From Myxococcota bacterium (GTDB taxonomy: Bacteria; Myxococcota_A; UBA9160; UBA6930), in the NCBI GenBank assembly GCA_028277885.1, contig JANQFK010000086.1:52014-116013 (forward strand): DNA of 64,000 nt. The letters are read 5' to 3'. This document shows positions 51,536 to 59,932 of this stretch, one piece after another. The notes below the pieces were generated by a model. The model was given only the letters and a program-made list of their open reading frames with translations. It ran no database searches and was not told where the DNA came from. The position numbers were made by a program, and so were the translations under genes. Each line of letters starts with the position of its first letter. Positions within the stretch are counted from its first letter, which is position 1.

Positions 51536-53664
51536 TCGATCCTCCGCGTCGCGCGCCGCAGCAGCGCCGCGGCCCCGAGGCCGCCGCTGCCGAGCAGCAC
51601 GAGCAGGAGCGCGGGCGTCGCGGTCTGGGGCAGCGAGCCGCCGAGGCCCGCCGGGCCCTGGCTCGTCCGGGCCGCGACCCGGACGGGGCGCCGCTGGCGG
51701 CCGAACACCGACTCGTGCTGCCAGCCCTTCGGCAGCCGTGTCGGCACGGCGCGGGTGTCGGGCTCCACGCCGACCGGCGCCGTGGGCGTCACGTCCACCG
51801 CCACGAGGCTCGTGTACTTCGTCACCAGGTGGAAGCGCAGGCCGAGGTCGGCCACGGCGTGCCGCACCTCGGCGGCGTCGGCGCCGTCGTGGAGCGAGCC
51901 CATCAGCGCCGCCACCTTGCGCCGCGCCCAGAGCCGACCGATGCCGGTCTCCTTCGCGCCGCCCTGCACCGGGAACTCGACCCGGAAGGGCACGTCGCCG
52001 CGCTTGCCGTCGAGGACGAGCTCGCCGCCCAGCTTCGGCAGCTTCGCGGTCACCACCACCGGCTCTCCCAGGTAGAGGTCCGGGATGCGCCGCGGCCAGG
52101 GCTCGGCGGAGCGCTCCTCCCAGTCCATGCGGATCTCCGAGAGCACCGGGCTCTCGAGCTTGGCGAACAGCTCACCCATCTTCTCCTGCACCTCGCCCGA
52201 GCTCCCGACGTGGGTGAAGGTGCCGCGTCCGTACTCCGCCGCCTTCGTCATGAAGTGGCTGTTGGGCGCGGAGCCGATCCCCACGGTGAAGAGCCGGCTC
52301 TTGCCGAGATGGCCCTCGATGTTGCGGAAGAGCGCGGCCTCGTTGCCGACGCTGCCGTCGGTCACGAAGATCACCTGGCGCACCAGGCCGCGGTCCTGCT
52401 GGCCCTCGAGGGCGGCCCGCAGCGCCGGGAGCATCTCGGTGCCGCCGTTGGCGCCGAGGCCCCGGACCCAGTCGACGGCCTGGCGCACCGAGCCGGGCTC
52501 GGCGGGCACGCTCATGGGGAACAGCTCCGAGGGCGCGGAGTTGAACTGGATGACGTTGAAGCGGTCGCCGGCGCGCAGGCGCCCGAGGGCCAGCACCAGG
52601 GCGTCCCGGGCCTGCTGGATCGAGGCGCCGTTCATGGAGCCCGAGGTGTCGATCACGAAGATCGTCTCCCGGGCCAGCCGCGCCCGCTTCGCGGCGCCGT
52701 TCGGCGGCATCACCATCAGCAGCACGTAGTGCTCGCCGTCGCGCTCCTCGGTGAAGAGCGCCGCCTCGGGGGCGGTCCCCACCTCGGGCCGCCACTCGAG
52801 CACGAAGTCCGAGTCCGCGGGCGCGCGGCCGGCCGCCAGGCGAACGCCGTAGCGGTCGCCGCCGAGGTGGCGCACCGCGACGGGGTGCGAGGGGCTCGTC
52901 ACCACCGGCAGCGGGAACCCGGTGTCGAGCTCGACCTCGATCGCGACGGGGCTCTCGAGGCCCTCGCTCGGGTGCGCGACCGGCGGCGTGATCCGAGCGG
53001 CGTCGGGCACCTGATCCGTATTGGCCGCCCAGCCCGTCCCCGCGAAGCCCGCCACCTTCGTGGCGCCGGGGACGTAGCGGGGCCCGACCACCATCGGGAA
53101 GCGCAGGGAGAAGCGGCCCTGGTCGTAGCGGAGATCCTCCTGGTAGTGGATCACCACCTCGATCTCCTCGCCGGGCCCGATGTTGGCCACCGAGGTGGTG
53201 AAGACGTTGGGCCGCTCCTGCTCGAGGAGCGACGCCTTGCGGCCCTCGCGCTTCGCCTTCGCGTAGGTGCGCTTCGCCTCCTCGCGGGTCTGGATCTCGC
53301 CCTCGATCACGCGCTCGCCCACCACCATGCGCAGGGTGTCGACCGCGGCCTTCGTGGGCAGCGGGAACACGTAGACGCCCTCCACCCAGTCCCCGGCCGG
53401 GTTGGCGAAGCGCTGGGTCACCTCCGCGCGGGCGATCATCCCGGTGACGCGGATGGCGACGTCGGTGTGCAGCGTGGGCGCCGGACGCAGGCCCTCGGCG
53501 GTGCGCAGCAGCAGGGTTCCGGCCTCGGCCTCGGCGGGCGTCGTGACGTCGCCGAGCGCCCACGCCGTCTCCGCCTGGGGAGCGGCCGGCGCCGCCAGGG
53601 GCAGCAGCAGGGCGAGGGTCCACGTCGACGCAAGCGCTCGCAGCTTGCGCGCAGGCTCGGGCAT
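51532..53664 (-). CDS. sortase substrate: VIT and von Willebrand A domain protein with LPQTATP sorting signal
   Basis: A 710-residue exported protein of the marine-proteobacterial-sortase-target type. After a signal peptide (to about residue 31) comes a VIT domain (IARAEVTQRFANPAGDWVEGVYVFPLP, residues about 70-200), then a vWA domain with the MIDAS motif VIDTSGSMNG (about 336) and VIFVTDGSVGNE. The C-terminus holds the sorting signal LPQTATP (residues 678-684), a hydrophobic helix and RRATRRID. The dedicated sortase overlaps it downstream. Function is unknown in this family; surface display or covalent attachment is inferred from the sorting signal. It is the only LPxT-type protein I see here. 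Confidence 0.92.
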   Translation of the reverse strand: MPEPARKLRALASTWTLALLLPLAAPAAPQAETAWALGDVTTPAEAEAGTLLLRTAEGLRPAPTLHTDVAIRVTGMIARAEVTQRFANPAGDWVEGVYVFPLPTKAAVDTLRMVVGERVIEGEIQTREEAKRTYAKAKREGRKASLLEQERPNVFTTSVANIGPGEEIEVVIHYQEDLRYDQGRFSLRFPMVVGPRYVPGATKVAGFAGTGWAANTDQVPDAARITPPVAHPSEGLESPVAIEVELDTGFPLPVVTSPSHPVAVRHLGGDRYGVRLAAGRAPADSDFVLEWRPEVGTAPEAALFTEERDGEHYVLLMVMPPNGAAKRARLARETIFVIDTSGSMNGASIQQARDALVLALGRLRAGDRFNVIQFNSAPSELFPMSVPAEPGSVRQAVDWVRGLGANGGTEMLPALRAALEGQQDRGLVRQVIFVTDGSVGNEAALFRNIEGHLGKSRLFTVGIGSAPNSHFMTKAAEYGRGTFTHVGSSGEVQEKMGELFAKLESPVLSEIRMDWEERSAEPWPRRIPDLYLGEPVVVTAKLPKLGGELVLDGKRGDVPFRVEFPVQGGAKETGIGRLWARRKVAALMGSLHDGADAAEVRHAVADLGLRFHLVTKYTSLVAVDVTPTAPVGVEPDTRAVPTRLPKGWQHESVFGRQRRPVRVAARTSQGPAGLGGSLPQTATPALLLVLLGSGGLGAAALLRRATRRID

Positions 53665-53713
53665 GGCGCGCCTCCGGTCTGGTCGTTCGTGCGGCGTCAG
53701 CCGCGCAGTGGCG

Positions 53714-53786
53714 GAGGCCCGGCAGGCGGGTTCACGTGCATGGGCCTCTCACCTCCCATCGGGTCGCGATGGACCCGGGGGTGAGA
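53714..53786. repeat. nested inverted repeats between acyl-CoA dehydrogenase pair and sortase substrate
   Basis: GAGGCCC (53714-53720) pairs with GGGCCTC (53742-53748). TCTCACC (53747-53753) pairs with GGTGAGA (53780-53786) and encloses CCATC/GATGG (53756-53760, 53768-53772). On the minus strand they follow the dehydrogenase stop and precede the sortase-substrate start by about 50-120 bases. They could be a terminator or a structured leader; sequence alone does not decide. Confidence 0.4.
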
Positions 53787-53820
53787 CTCCGGAGGTCCGG
53801 GTCGGGTTCCGCGGGCCGGA

Positions 53821-54939
53821 TCAGCCCTCGGCGATGAGCGCCCCGAGCCGGGCGAGCTGGGCCGAGGCGGGACCGAGAGCGAGGGAGACGTCCCGCGCGC
53901 GCAGGTAGTGGCGGTGCAGCGGGTAGTCCATGTCGATCCCGATGCCGCCGTGGAGATGCTGCGCCGCGTAGGCGGCGCGGTTGCCAGCCTCGGAGGCCCA
54001 GAACTTCGCGATGGCCAGGGACTCGGCGGCCGGCTCGTCGTGGGCGAGGAGGTGCAGCGCGCGCCACAGGGTGAGCCGGATCGCCTCGACGTCGACGTAG
54101 GCGTCGGCGGCGCGCTGGTGCACGGCCTGGAAGCTTCCCACGGGCCGGTCGAACTGCTCGCGCTCCTTGGTGTAGTCCGCGGTCATCTGGAGCGCCTTGC
54201 CGGTCACGCCGAGCTGGATGGCGCAGAGGCCCGCCAGGGCGTGCTCCCGGATCCAGGCGATGCACGGGGCGGCGTCCTCGCCGGGCGCCACCAGCACGTC
54301 GGCGTCGGGGACCGCGACGCCCTCGAAGGCGAGGTCGAGGCGCGGGTCGCCGGTGGTGCCCACCTGGGCGGTCCGGGTCACGCCCGCGGCGCCGGGATCC
54401 ACCAGGAACAGCCCCACCCCGGCCTCGGCGCGCGCGGTCAGCAGCACCCGCTCGGCCACGTGGGCGGCGGGCACCAGGCACTTCTCGCCGGTGATGCGCC
54501 AGCCGTCGCCGTCGCGCGCCGCGGTGGCGGCCGGGGCCTCGGGCGAGGCGGCACCGGGCTCGTCCAGGGCGGCGGTGAGGAAGACGGCGCCCTCGACCAC
54601 CCGGGGCAGGAAGCGCCGCTTCTGCTCGTCGCTGCCGAAGCGCTGGATCGGCAGCGCGCCCAGCACCAGGGTCTCCCAGAGCGGCACCGGCGCCACGGCG
54701 CGTCCGGCCTCCTCGAGCAGGATGGCGAGGTCGAACGGGCCGAGGCCGCTGCCGCCGAAGGCCTCGTCCACGGGCACGCCCAGCAGGCTCGCCTTGGCGA
54801 GCTCCCGCCACAGCTCGCGGTCCACCCGCTCCCCGGTCGCCTCGACGTCCTTGAGCCGCTCGTGGCTCGCCCGGTCCTCGAGGATCTTGCGCGCGAGCTC
54901 GCGCAGGGCCTGCTGGTCTTCGCTGAAGGAGAAGTCCAC
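53821..54939 (-). CDS. acyl-CoA dehydrogenase, ChsE1 (FadE28)-like subunit
   Basis: A 372-residue acyl-CoA dehydrogenase starting at GTG (MDFSFSEDQQALRELARK). The C-terminal part reads KEREQFDRPVGSFQAVHQRAADAYVDVEAIRL and AAQHLHGGIGIDMDYPLHRHYLR, with no YEG loop; this is the layout of FadE28/ChsE1-type subunits. Three bases separate it from its partner upstream, as fadE28-fadE29 pairs in mycobacteria. There the ChsE1-ChsE2 complex desaturates the three-carbon steroid side-chain CoA ester. The same reaction on a steroid or similarly bulky acyl-CoA is my inference. A KstR-like box lies upstream of the pair. Confidence 0.87.
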   Translation of the reverse strand: MDFSFSEDQQALRELARKILEDRASHERLKDVEATGERVDRELWRELAKASLLGVPVDEAFGGSGLGPFDLAILLEEAGRAVAPVPLWETLVLGALPIQRFGSDEQKRRFLPRVVEGAVFLTAALDEPGAASPEAPAATAARDGDGWRITGEKCLVPAAHVAERVLLTARAEAGVGLFLVDPGAAGVTRTAQVGTTGDPRLDLAFEGVAVPDADVLVAPGEDAAPCIAWIREHALAGLCAIQLGVTGKALQMTADYTKEREQFDRPVGSFQAVHQRAADAYVDVEAIRLTLWRALHLLAHDEPAAESLAIAKFWASEAGNRAAYAAQHLHGGIGIDMDYPLHRHYLRARDVSLALGPASAQLARLGALIAEG

Positions 54940-54942
54940 GGA

Positions 54943-56118
54943 TCAGTCCTTGTAGTGGGGCATGCCGAGCCCCGCCATGGCGATGATGTCCCGCTGCACC
55001 TCGTTGGTGCCGCCGCCGAAGGTCAGGATCAGCGCGCTGCGGTACATGCGCTCGAGGCGCCCGCGCAGCACGGCGCCCGGCGAGCCTTCCTTCACGGCGG
55101 CGGCGGGCCCGATCACCTCCATCATCCACTCGTAGATCTTCACCGCCATCTCGGTGCCGAAGACCTTCACCGCCGAGGCGTCGGCCGGGCTCAGGTGCCC
55201 CTGGGTCATGTCCCAGGCCTGCTTCCAGTTCATGAGCTTCAGCACCTCGACGTGGGCCTGCACCCGGGCCAGGTTCTGCTGCACCCAGGGCTCGTCGACG
55301 ACCCGGCGGCCGTCGGCCAGCTTGGTGGTGCGCGCCCAGTCGCAGACCCCGGCGAAGAGCACCTCGAAGGGCCCCACGTTCACGAGGGAGACGCGCTCGT
55401 GGTTGAGCTGGCTCACGATGAGCCCCCAGCCCCGGTTCTCGCCGCCGATCAGGTTCTCGGCGGGGATGCGCACGTCGTCGTAGTAGGTGGCGTTGGTGCG
55501 AACGCCGGAGACGGTCCAGATCGGCGTGCACTTGAAGCCCGGCGAGTCCGTCGGGACGATGAAGATCGAGATGCCGCGGTGCTTGGGCGCGTCGGGATCG
55601 GTGCGCGCCGCCAGCCAGACGTAGTCCGCGTACTGGGCCAGGCTCGTCCAGGTCTTGCTGCCGTTGATCACCCACTCGTCGCCGTCCCGCACCGCCCGCG
55701 TGGTGAGGGAGGCGAGGTCCGTCCCCGCCGAGGGCTCGGAGTAGCCGATCGCGAAGTGGATCTCGCCCTTCAGGATCTTCGGCAGGAAGAACTGCTTCTG
55801 CTCGTCGCTGCCGAACTGCATGATCGTCGGGCCCACGGTGCCGAGGGTCAGGAAGGGCAGCGGGAAGCCCGCGCTCTGGATCTCCTCGGAGAACACGTAC
55901 TGCTCGACGGGCGAGCGGCCCTGGCCGCCGTACTCCGTGGGCCAGCCGACGCCGAGCCAGCCGTCGGCGGCGAGCTGCTTCAGGATCCGGGTGTACTCGG
56001 GACCGCCGCCCTCGGAGTCCTTCAGCTCCGCGCGGAGCTCCTCGGTGACGAGGTCGGCGAAGTAGCCGCGCAGCTCGTCGCGCAGGGTCTGCTGTTCCGG
56101 GGTCAGGTCCACGTACAC
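54943..56118 (-). CDS. acyl-CoA dehydrogenase, ChsE2 (FadE29)-like subunit
   Basis: A 391-residue dehydrogenase resembling FadE29 from the first residues on: YVDLTPEQQTLRDELRGYF, LGVGWPTEYGG, TLGTVGPTIMQFG, FAIGYSEPSAGTDLASL, TNATYYDDVRIP and the end LTFGGGTNEVQRDIIAMAGLGMP. I start it at GTG 56118, with GAGGAGG seven bases upstream; this places the N-terminus at VYVDLTPEQ, as in the actinobacterial proteins. With the next gene it should form an alpha2beta2 enzyme. Promoter elements TTGTCC and TACACG (17 bases apart) overlap the operator-like sequence at 56154-56167. Confidence 0.9.
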   Translation of the reverse strand: MYVDLTPEQQTLRDELRGYFADLVTEELRAELKDSEGGGPEYTRILKQLAADGWLGVGWPTEYGGQGRSPVEQYVFSEEIQSAGFPLPFLTLGTVGPTIMQFGSDEQKQFFLPKILKGEIHFAIGYSEPSAGTDLASLTTRAVRDGDEWVINGSKTWTSLAQYADYVWLAARTDPDAPKHRGISIFIVPTDSPGFKCTPIWTVSGVRTNATYYDDVRIPAENLIGGENRGWGLIVSQLNHERVSLVNVGPFEVLFAGVCDWARTTKLADGRRVVDEPWVQQNLARVQAHVEVLKLMNWKQAWDMTQGHLSPADASAVKVFGTEMAVKIYEWMMEVIGPAAAVKEGSPGAVLRGRLERMYRSALILTFGGGTNEVQRDIIAMAGLGMPHYKD

Positions 56119-56153
56119 GGCGAACCCTCCTCGTGCGGGGATGGACGCGTTTT

Positions 56154-56167
56154 TGAAACGTGTATCA
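56154..56167. promoter_or_regulatory. KstR-like box upstream of the ChsE-like pair
   Basis: Read on the minus strand the sequence is TGATACACGTTTCA; ten of 14 bases match the box at 50466-50479, including the half GTTTCA. It fits TnnAACnnGTTnnA with one mismatch. It overlaps the likely -10 of the dehydrogenase pair and could also affect the plus-strand lipoprotein gene at 56231. Confidence 0.55.
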
Positions 56168-56230
56168 TTTTTGGCCCAGTGGGACAAATGTCTATCCTGG
56201 CCGCGGCCGATGAGACCCTCGGGAGGTCGC

Positions 56231-57325
56231 ATGCAGCGGAGCGCGCTCGTGGGGATCGCCTGGGCGGTGGTGGGCGCCGTGGCCTGTGCGCCGGCGCTGC
56301 CCCGCGCCGCGAGCCCCGGGGCCCCGGCGACCGGGGAGACCGCGGACGCCGCCGAGCCCGGCGCCCGCGAGACCGCCGCCGGCGGCGAGGCCGCCGCCCC
56401 GGAGATCGCCCCCAGCCCCGACGATCCCTTCGCCGACATCCGCGCCGCCCTCGAGCGCCAGAAGGCGGGCGAGACCCGCGACCCCGATCCACTGGCCCCG
56501 CTGCGCGAGGGCATGCAGCGCAGCCTCGAGGAGGAGGTGCGCGAGCGGCAGTGGGGCGGCACGCCGAAGCCCGCGCGGGAGGACGAAGGGGGGAGCCCGA
56601 AGCTCGACGAGCTGGCGGCCGAGATCGCCGCCGACGCGCGGCGCCGCGAGGCCATGGAGCAGGAGCTCGAGGAGCGCTTCCGCCGCGACATGTTCGCCGA
56701 GCTCGAGAAGGCACCGCTGCGCAACTGCGTGCCCAGCGCCGAGAGCATCGTCGACATGCCCGGCGACTTCATCTTCTACCGGGAGATCGAGCGCGGCGAC
56801 TTCCGCGCCACGGAGATGCCCGACGGCAGCCCCATCGTGCCGGCCCGGGACTTCGAGCCCGGCGCCATCCTCTCGGTGAGCCTGATGTGCGTGAGCGGCA
56901 TCCGCCTCGTCGAGCTCGGGCCCGACGAGTTCGAGGCGCGCCTGAAGGACACCCGCTTCATGGCCATCGTCGCCCGCGCCCACTCCATCTGGAGGCACCG
57001 CGGGGACCCGACCGCCGCCGCGTGGATCCTGCGCCATCAGCAGGTGCACTTCGACCTGGCCGAGGTCGAGGCGCGGCGCCTCACCGCGACGCGCGACGAC
57101 GTCATCGAGTCGGTCTACGGCCACGCTGCCACGCCCATGGACGCCGTGCGACAGCTCCAGGAGCGCTGGGACGGCCACTTCCGCCAGGTGCGCGAGGGGT
57201 TCCTCGCCGTGGGACGGCGCTACGACGAGGAGACGCGCCACGGCCAGGACGTGGAGCAGCAGACGCGCTGGTACCTGCGCGCCAAGCAGGGCCTGGCGGA
57301 CGCCCGGCGGGGGCGGGAGGGCTAG
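56231..57325 (+). CDS. lipoprotein with HxxxH-type motif, unknown function
   Basis: A 364-residue predicted lipoprotein: the signal MQRSALVGIAWAVVGAVAC gives Cys19, then a long Ala/Pro/Glu-rich linker. A charged coiled-coil-like part (about 110-150) precedes a conserved-looking core with LRNCVPSAESIVDMPGDFIFYRE and, near residue 270, HQQVHFDLAEVEARRL. The last resembles the H-x-x-x-HFD zinc-peptidase-like sequence of DUF922 proteins (HE..HFDi.E). I would not assign catalysis. ATG at 56231 has GGGAGG upstream; a longer frame from 56141 would put the operator-like box in coding sequence. Function in the side-chain pathway is not implied. Confidence 0.66.
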   Translation: MQRSALVGIAWAVVGAVACAPALPRAASPGAPATGETADAAEPGARETAAGGEAAAPEIAPSPDDPFADIRAALERQKAGETRDPDPLAPLREGMQRSLEEEVRERQWGGTPKPAREDEGGSPKLDELAAEIAADARRREAMEQELEERFRRDMFAELEKAPLRNCVPSAESIVDMPGDFIFYREIERGDFRATEMPDGSPIVPARDFEPGAILSVSLMCVSGIRLVELGPDEFEARLKDTRFMAIVARAHSIWRHRGDPTAAAWILRHQQVHFDLAEVEARRLTATRDDVIESVYGHAATPMDAVRQLQERWDGHFRQVREGFLAVGRRYDEETRHGQDVEQQTRWYLRAKQGLADARRGREG

Positions 57326-57352
57326 AGGGCCGACCCGGGGCCGCCCCGCGAC

Positions 57353-58219
57353 TCACTCGAGCCGGCCGCGGGAGACGGGCAGCACCCGCCCGCCCACGCG
57401 GATCCGCGGCACCCCGGCCTCGAGCTCGGCGCGCACGCGGATCAGCGACGGCCGATCGATCTCGTAGCCCTGCTCGGCCTGGAGCGCGAGGGCTCCCGGG
57501 CCGAAGACGCCGTGCTCGAGCGCGTAGGCGCCCAGGCACGCGCTCGCGCTCCCCGTGGCCGGGTCCTCCCTCACCCCCGTCGCCTCGAACAGCATGCGGG
57601 CGGCGAGGTCGCGCCCGGGCTCGTGGGTCTCGCGGCAGAACAGGTAGACGCCGATGGACGGCGTCGCGCCGAGCAGCCGCTCGAGGGCCGGCGAGTCGAG
57701 CCGCACCCGACGCAGCGCCGTGAGGCTCGCCAGCGGGACGACGAGGAACCCGATGCCCGCCGAGACCTCCTGCACCGGCAGCGCCGGGGCGAGGTCGCTC
57801 TCGTCGAGCCCGAGCGCGCGCGCCGTCGCGGCGCGTCCGTGCTCCTTGCCCAGCTGGGGGACGGGCGCCTCCAGCCAGGCGATCTCGCCGCCGGCGTCGG
57901 GCGCGAAGGCGACGCGCACGGGGCCCACGCCGAGCTCGAGCACGACCTCGTCGCCGAGCCCGTACTCCGCGCGCAGCACCGCGGCGGTGCCGAGCGTCGG
58001 GTGGCCGGCGAAGGGGATCTCGGCCGTGGGGGTGAAGATGCGCACCACGCAGCCGGACTCGCCGCGGGCGATCGCGAAGGTGGTCTCGCTGAACCCGAAC
58101 TCCCGGGCGATGGCCTGCATGCTGTCCGGCGCCAGGCTGCCGGCCTCGAGCACCACGGCCAGCGGGTTGCCCGCGTACTTCGACTCGGCGAACACGTCCA
58201 CGATGCGGTACTCGGCCAT
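57353..58219 (-). CDS. PhzF-family isomerase-like protein
   Basis: A 288-residue PhzF/DapF-fold protein: MAEYRIVDVFAESKYAGNPLAVV at the N-terminus with the catalytic-type Glu in FGFSETTFAI (about residue 45), PFAGHPTLGTA, and the C-terminal half motif REDPATGSASACLGAYAL. Family members isomerise or epimerise small metabolites, PhzF being best known for phenazine synthesis; here there are no phenazine genes, so the substrate is open. It is 75 bases downstream of the alcohol dehydrogenase on the same strand. ATG start has no clear alternative. Confidence 0.88.
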   Translation of the reverse strand: MAEYRIVDVFAESKYAGNPLAVVLEAGSLAPDSMQAIAREFGFSETTFAIARGESGCVVRIFTPTAEIPFAGHPTLGTAAVLRAEYGLGDEVVLELGVGPVRVAFAPDAGGEIAWLEAPVPQLGKEHGRAATARALGLDESDLAPALPVQEVSAGIGFLVVPLASLTALRRVRLDSPALERLLGATPSIGVYLFCRETHEPGRDLAARMLFEATGVREDPATGSASACLGAYALEHGVFGPGALALQAEQGYEIDRPSLIRVRAELEAGVPRIRVGGRVLPVSRGRLE

Positions 58220-58294
58220 GCGAGGGCTCCCCGGGCGCGCCGCGAGGCTAGCGGAGCCGGCCCGGCGGCGGCCGAGCCGGCCCGGGCGGGCCGC

Positions 58295-59338
58295 CTAGCG
58301 CGAGGGGTCGAGCAGCACCTTGAGCACGCCCTCGCGGCGCTCGGCGAAGAGGCGGTACGCCTCGGCGCCCTCGGAGAGCGCCATGCGGTGGGTGAAGACC
58401 CGCTCCGGACGCAGCTCGCCACCGGCCACCAGGGGCACCAGGGCGGGCCAGGTCTCGGGCACCGGGGCCAGCCCGGCGCGGAACGTGAGGTTCTTCATCA
58501 GTGCGAGGCCCATGGGGAACGGGAGGTCGGGGCGCACGTTCACCCCCACCACCGAGACGCGCCCGCCGGCCCGCGCCCACTGCAGCGCCTGGAGGATGGT
58601 CTCGTCGGCCCCGACGGCCTCGATCACGGCGTCGACGCCCTGGCCCGCGGTGGCCTGGGCGAGGTGCTCGGTGGCCTCGTCCGCCGGAACCGGGATGCCG
58701 CCGAGCTCGCCCGCCGCCGCCAGCCGCTCGGGCACGGTGTCGATGGCGAACACCCGGGCCGGGCCGAACAGGCGCGCGCACAGCAGGGCCATCAGTCCGA
58801 CGGGGCCGAGGCCGATCACCGCGACGCTCTCGCCGGGCGCGATCGCCGCCATGCGGGCGCCGTGGTAGCCCGTGGGCAGGATGTCGGTGAGGAGCACGGC
58901 CTGCTCGACGCTCACGCCGTCGGGGATGCGGCGCATCGCGAAGTCGGCGCCGGGCACCGCCACGGCCTCGGCCTGGCCGCCGGGCAGCGCCGACCCCACG
59001 CCGAACACCCGCGTCTCCAAACGCTCGCAGCGCACCACCTCGCCGCGGTGGCAGCGCGGGCAGCGACCGCAGCCGATCACGCCGGCCACCAGCACGCGGT
59101 CTCCCACCCGGAAGTCCGAGACCTCGCCGCCGGTCTCGACGACCTCGCCCGCCACCTCGTGGCCGATCACGAAGCCCGAGTCGGGCACCGGCAGGTGTCC
59201 GCCGTAGAGGTGCAGGTCCGAGCCGCAGATGGCCGCGCGCTCCACCCGCACCACGGCGCCGCGGGCGTCCGGGGGCGTGGGGTCGGGCACGCTCTCGCAG
59301 CGGATGTCCTTCGGGCCGTGGAAGACGAGGCCGCGCAC
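58295..59338 (-). CDS. zinc-binding alcohol dehydrogenase (MDR superfamily)
   Basis: A 347-residue medium-chain dehydrogenase. The catalytic-zinc ligands sit in AAICGSDLHLYGG (Cys) and FVIGHEVAG (His, Glu), the structural zinc in CGRCPRCHRGEVVRC, and the coenzyme motif is VIGLGPVGLMALL with Asp in FAIDTVPERLAAA indicating NAD(H). GTG at 59338 gives MRGLVFHGPKDIRCESVPDP, the usual start; the open frame continues 54 bases upstream. Similar enzymes oxidise polyols, glutathione-formaldehyde adducts or alcohols; a pathway role is not obvious. PhzF gene follows. Confidence 0.9.
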   Translation of the reverse strand: MRGLVFHGPKDIRCESVPDPTPPDARGAVVRVERAAICGSDLHLYGGHLPVPDSGFVIGHEVAGEVVETGGEVSDFRVGDRVLVAGVIGCGRCPRCHRGEVVRCERLETRVFGVGSALPGGQAEAVAVPGADFAMRRIPDGVSVEQAVLLTDILPTGYHGARMAAIAPGESVAVIGLGPVGLMALLCARLFGPARVFAIDTVPERLAAAGELGGIPVPADEATEHLAQATAGQGVDAVIEAVGADETILQALQWARAGGRVSVVGVNVRPDLPFPMGLALMKNLTFRAGLAPVPETWPALVPLVAGGELRPERVFTHRMALSEGAEAYRLFAERREGVLKVLLDPSR

Positions 59339-59419
59339 GGCCGGCAGCCTACCCGAGAGGCGGGGCTGGCCAAAGGGCTCCGGCCGCTGCACGCTCCGGC
59401 ACGGGGGAGGAGGTGTCCC

Positions 59420-59932
59420 GTGACCTGGCCCGTGCTCCGCGCGATCCTCGTCCTGCCCGGGAACGTGCTCGGCGTGATCCCCGCGCTGCTGCTCTGGTGG
59501 AGCGGCGACTGGCGGCTGTCGCGCCCCGACGAGGCCAGCTTCTGGCTCGGGCTCGGCTGCCTCGCCTGCGGCCTCACCCTGATGACGGCAACCATCCGGC
59601 TCTTCGCCACCGAGGGCAAGGGCACCCTCGCGCCCTGGGATCCCACCCAGCGGCTCGTCGTGCGCGGCGTCTACCGCAACGTGCGCAACCCGATGATCAG
59701 CGGGGTGCTGTTCAACCTGCTCGGCGAGGCGCTGCTGCTGCGCGCGCCGGTGCTCGCGGGCTGGTTCGCGGTCTTCTTCCTGGTGAACGCCTTCTACCTG
59801 CCGCTCCTGGAGGAGCCGGGCCTCGAGCGCCGCTTCGGTGACGACTACCGGCGCTACAAGGGAGCGGTGCCGCGCTGGATCCCGCGCCTGCGCCCCTGGC
59901 GCGGCGACGCCGTCAGGGCTCGAGCTCGCTGA
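59420..59932 (+). CDS. isoprenylcysteine carboxyl methyltransferase (ICMT)/PEMT-like membrane protein
   Basis: A 170-residue protein with four hydrophobic segments and the family signature near the C-terminus: RLVVRGVYRNVRNPMISG, then EEPGLERRFGDDYRRYKGAVPRWIPR. In ICMT/PEMT-type methyltransferases the R.vRNPmy.g and E...L...FG..Y..Y segments bind S-adenosylmethionine and the membrane substrate. Start at GTG 59420 follows GGGGGAGGAGG closely. The last 20 bases overlap the convergent gene at 59913. Substrate: unknown, probably a lipid or an aromatic thiol. Confidence 0.82.
   Translation: MTWPVLRAILVLPGNVLGVIPALLLWWSGDWRLSRPDEASFWLGLGCLACGLTLMTATIRLFATEGKGTLAPWDPTQRLVVRGVYRNVRNPMISGVLFNLLGEALLLRAPVLAGWFAVFFLVNAFYLPLLEEPGLERRFGDDYRRYKGAVPRWIPRLRPWRGDAVRARAR

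Noticed and set aside
57327..57348. Terminator between the lipoprotein and PhzF genes
   Set aside because: Only a five-base stem (CGGGG/CCCCG) can be drawn; kept only as a degenerate member of the repeated 3'-end element.
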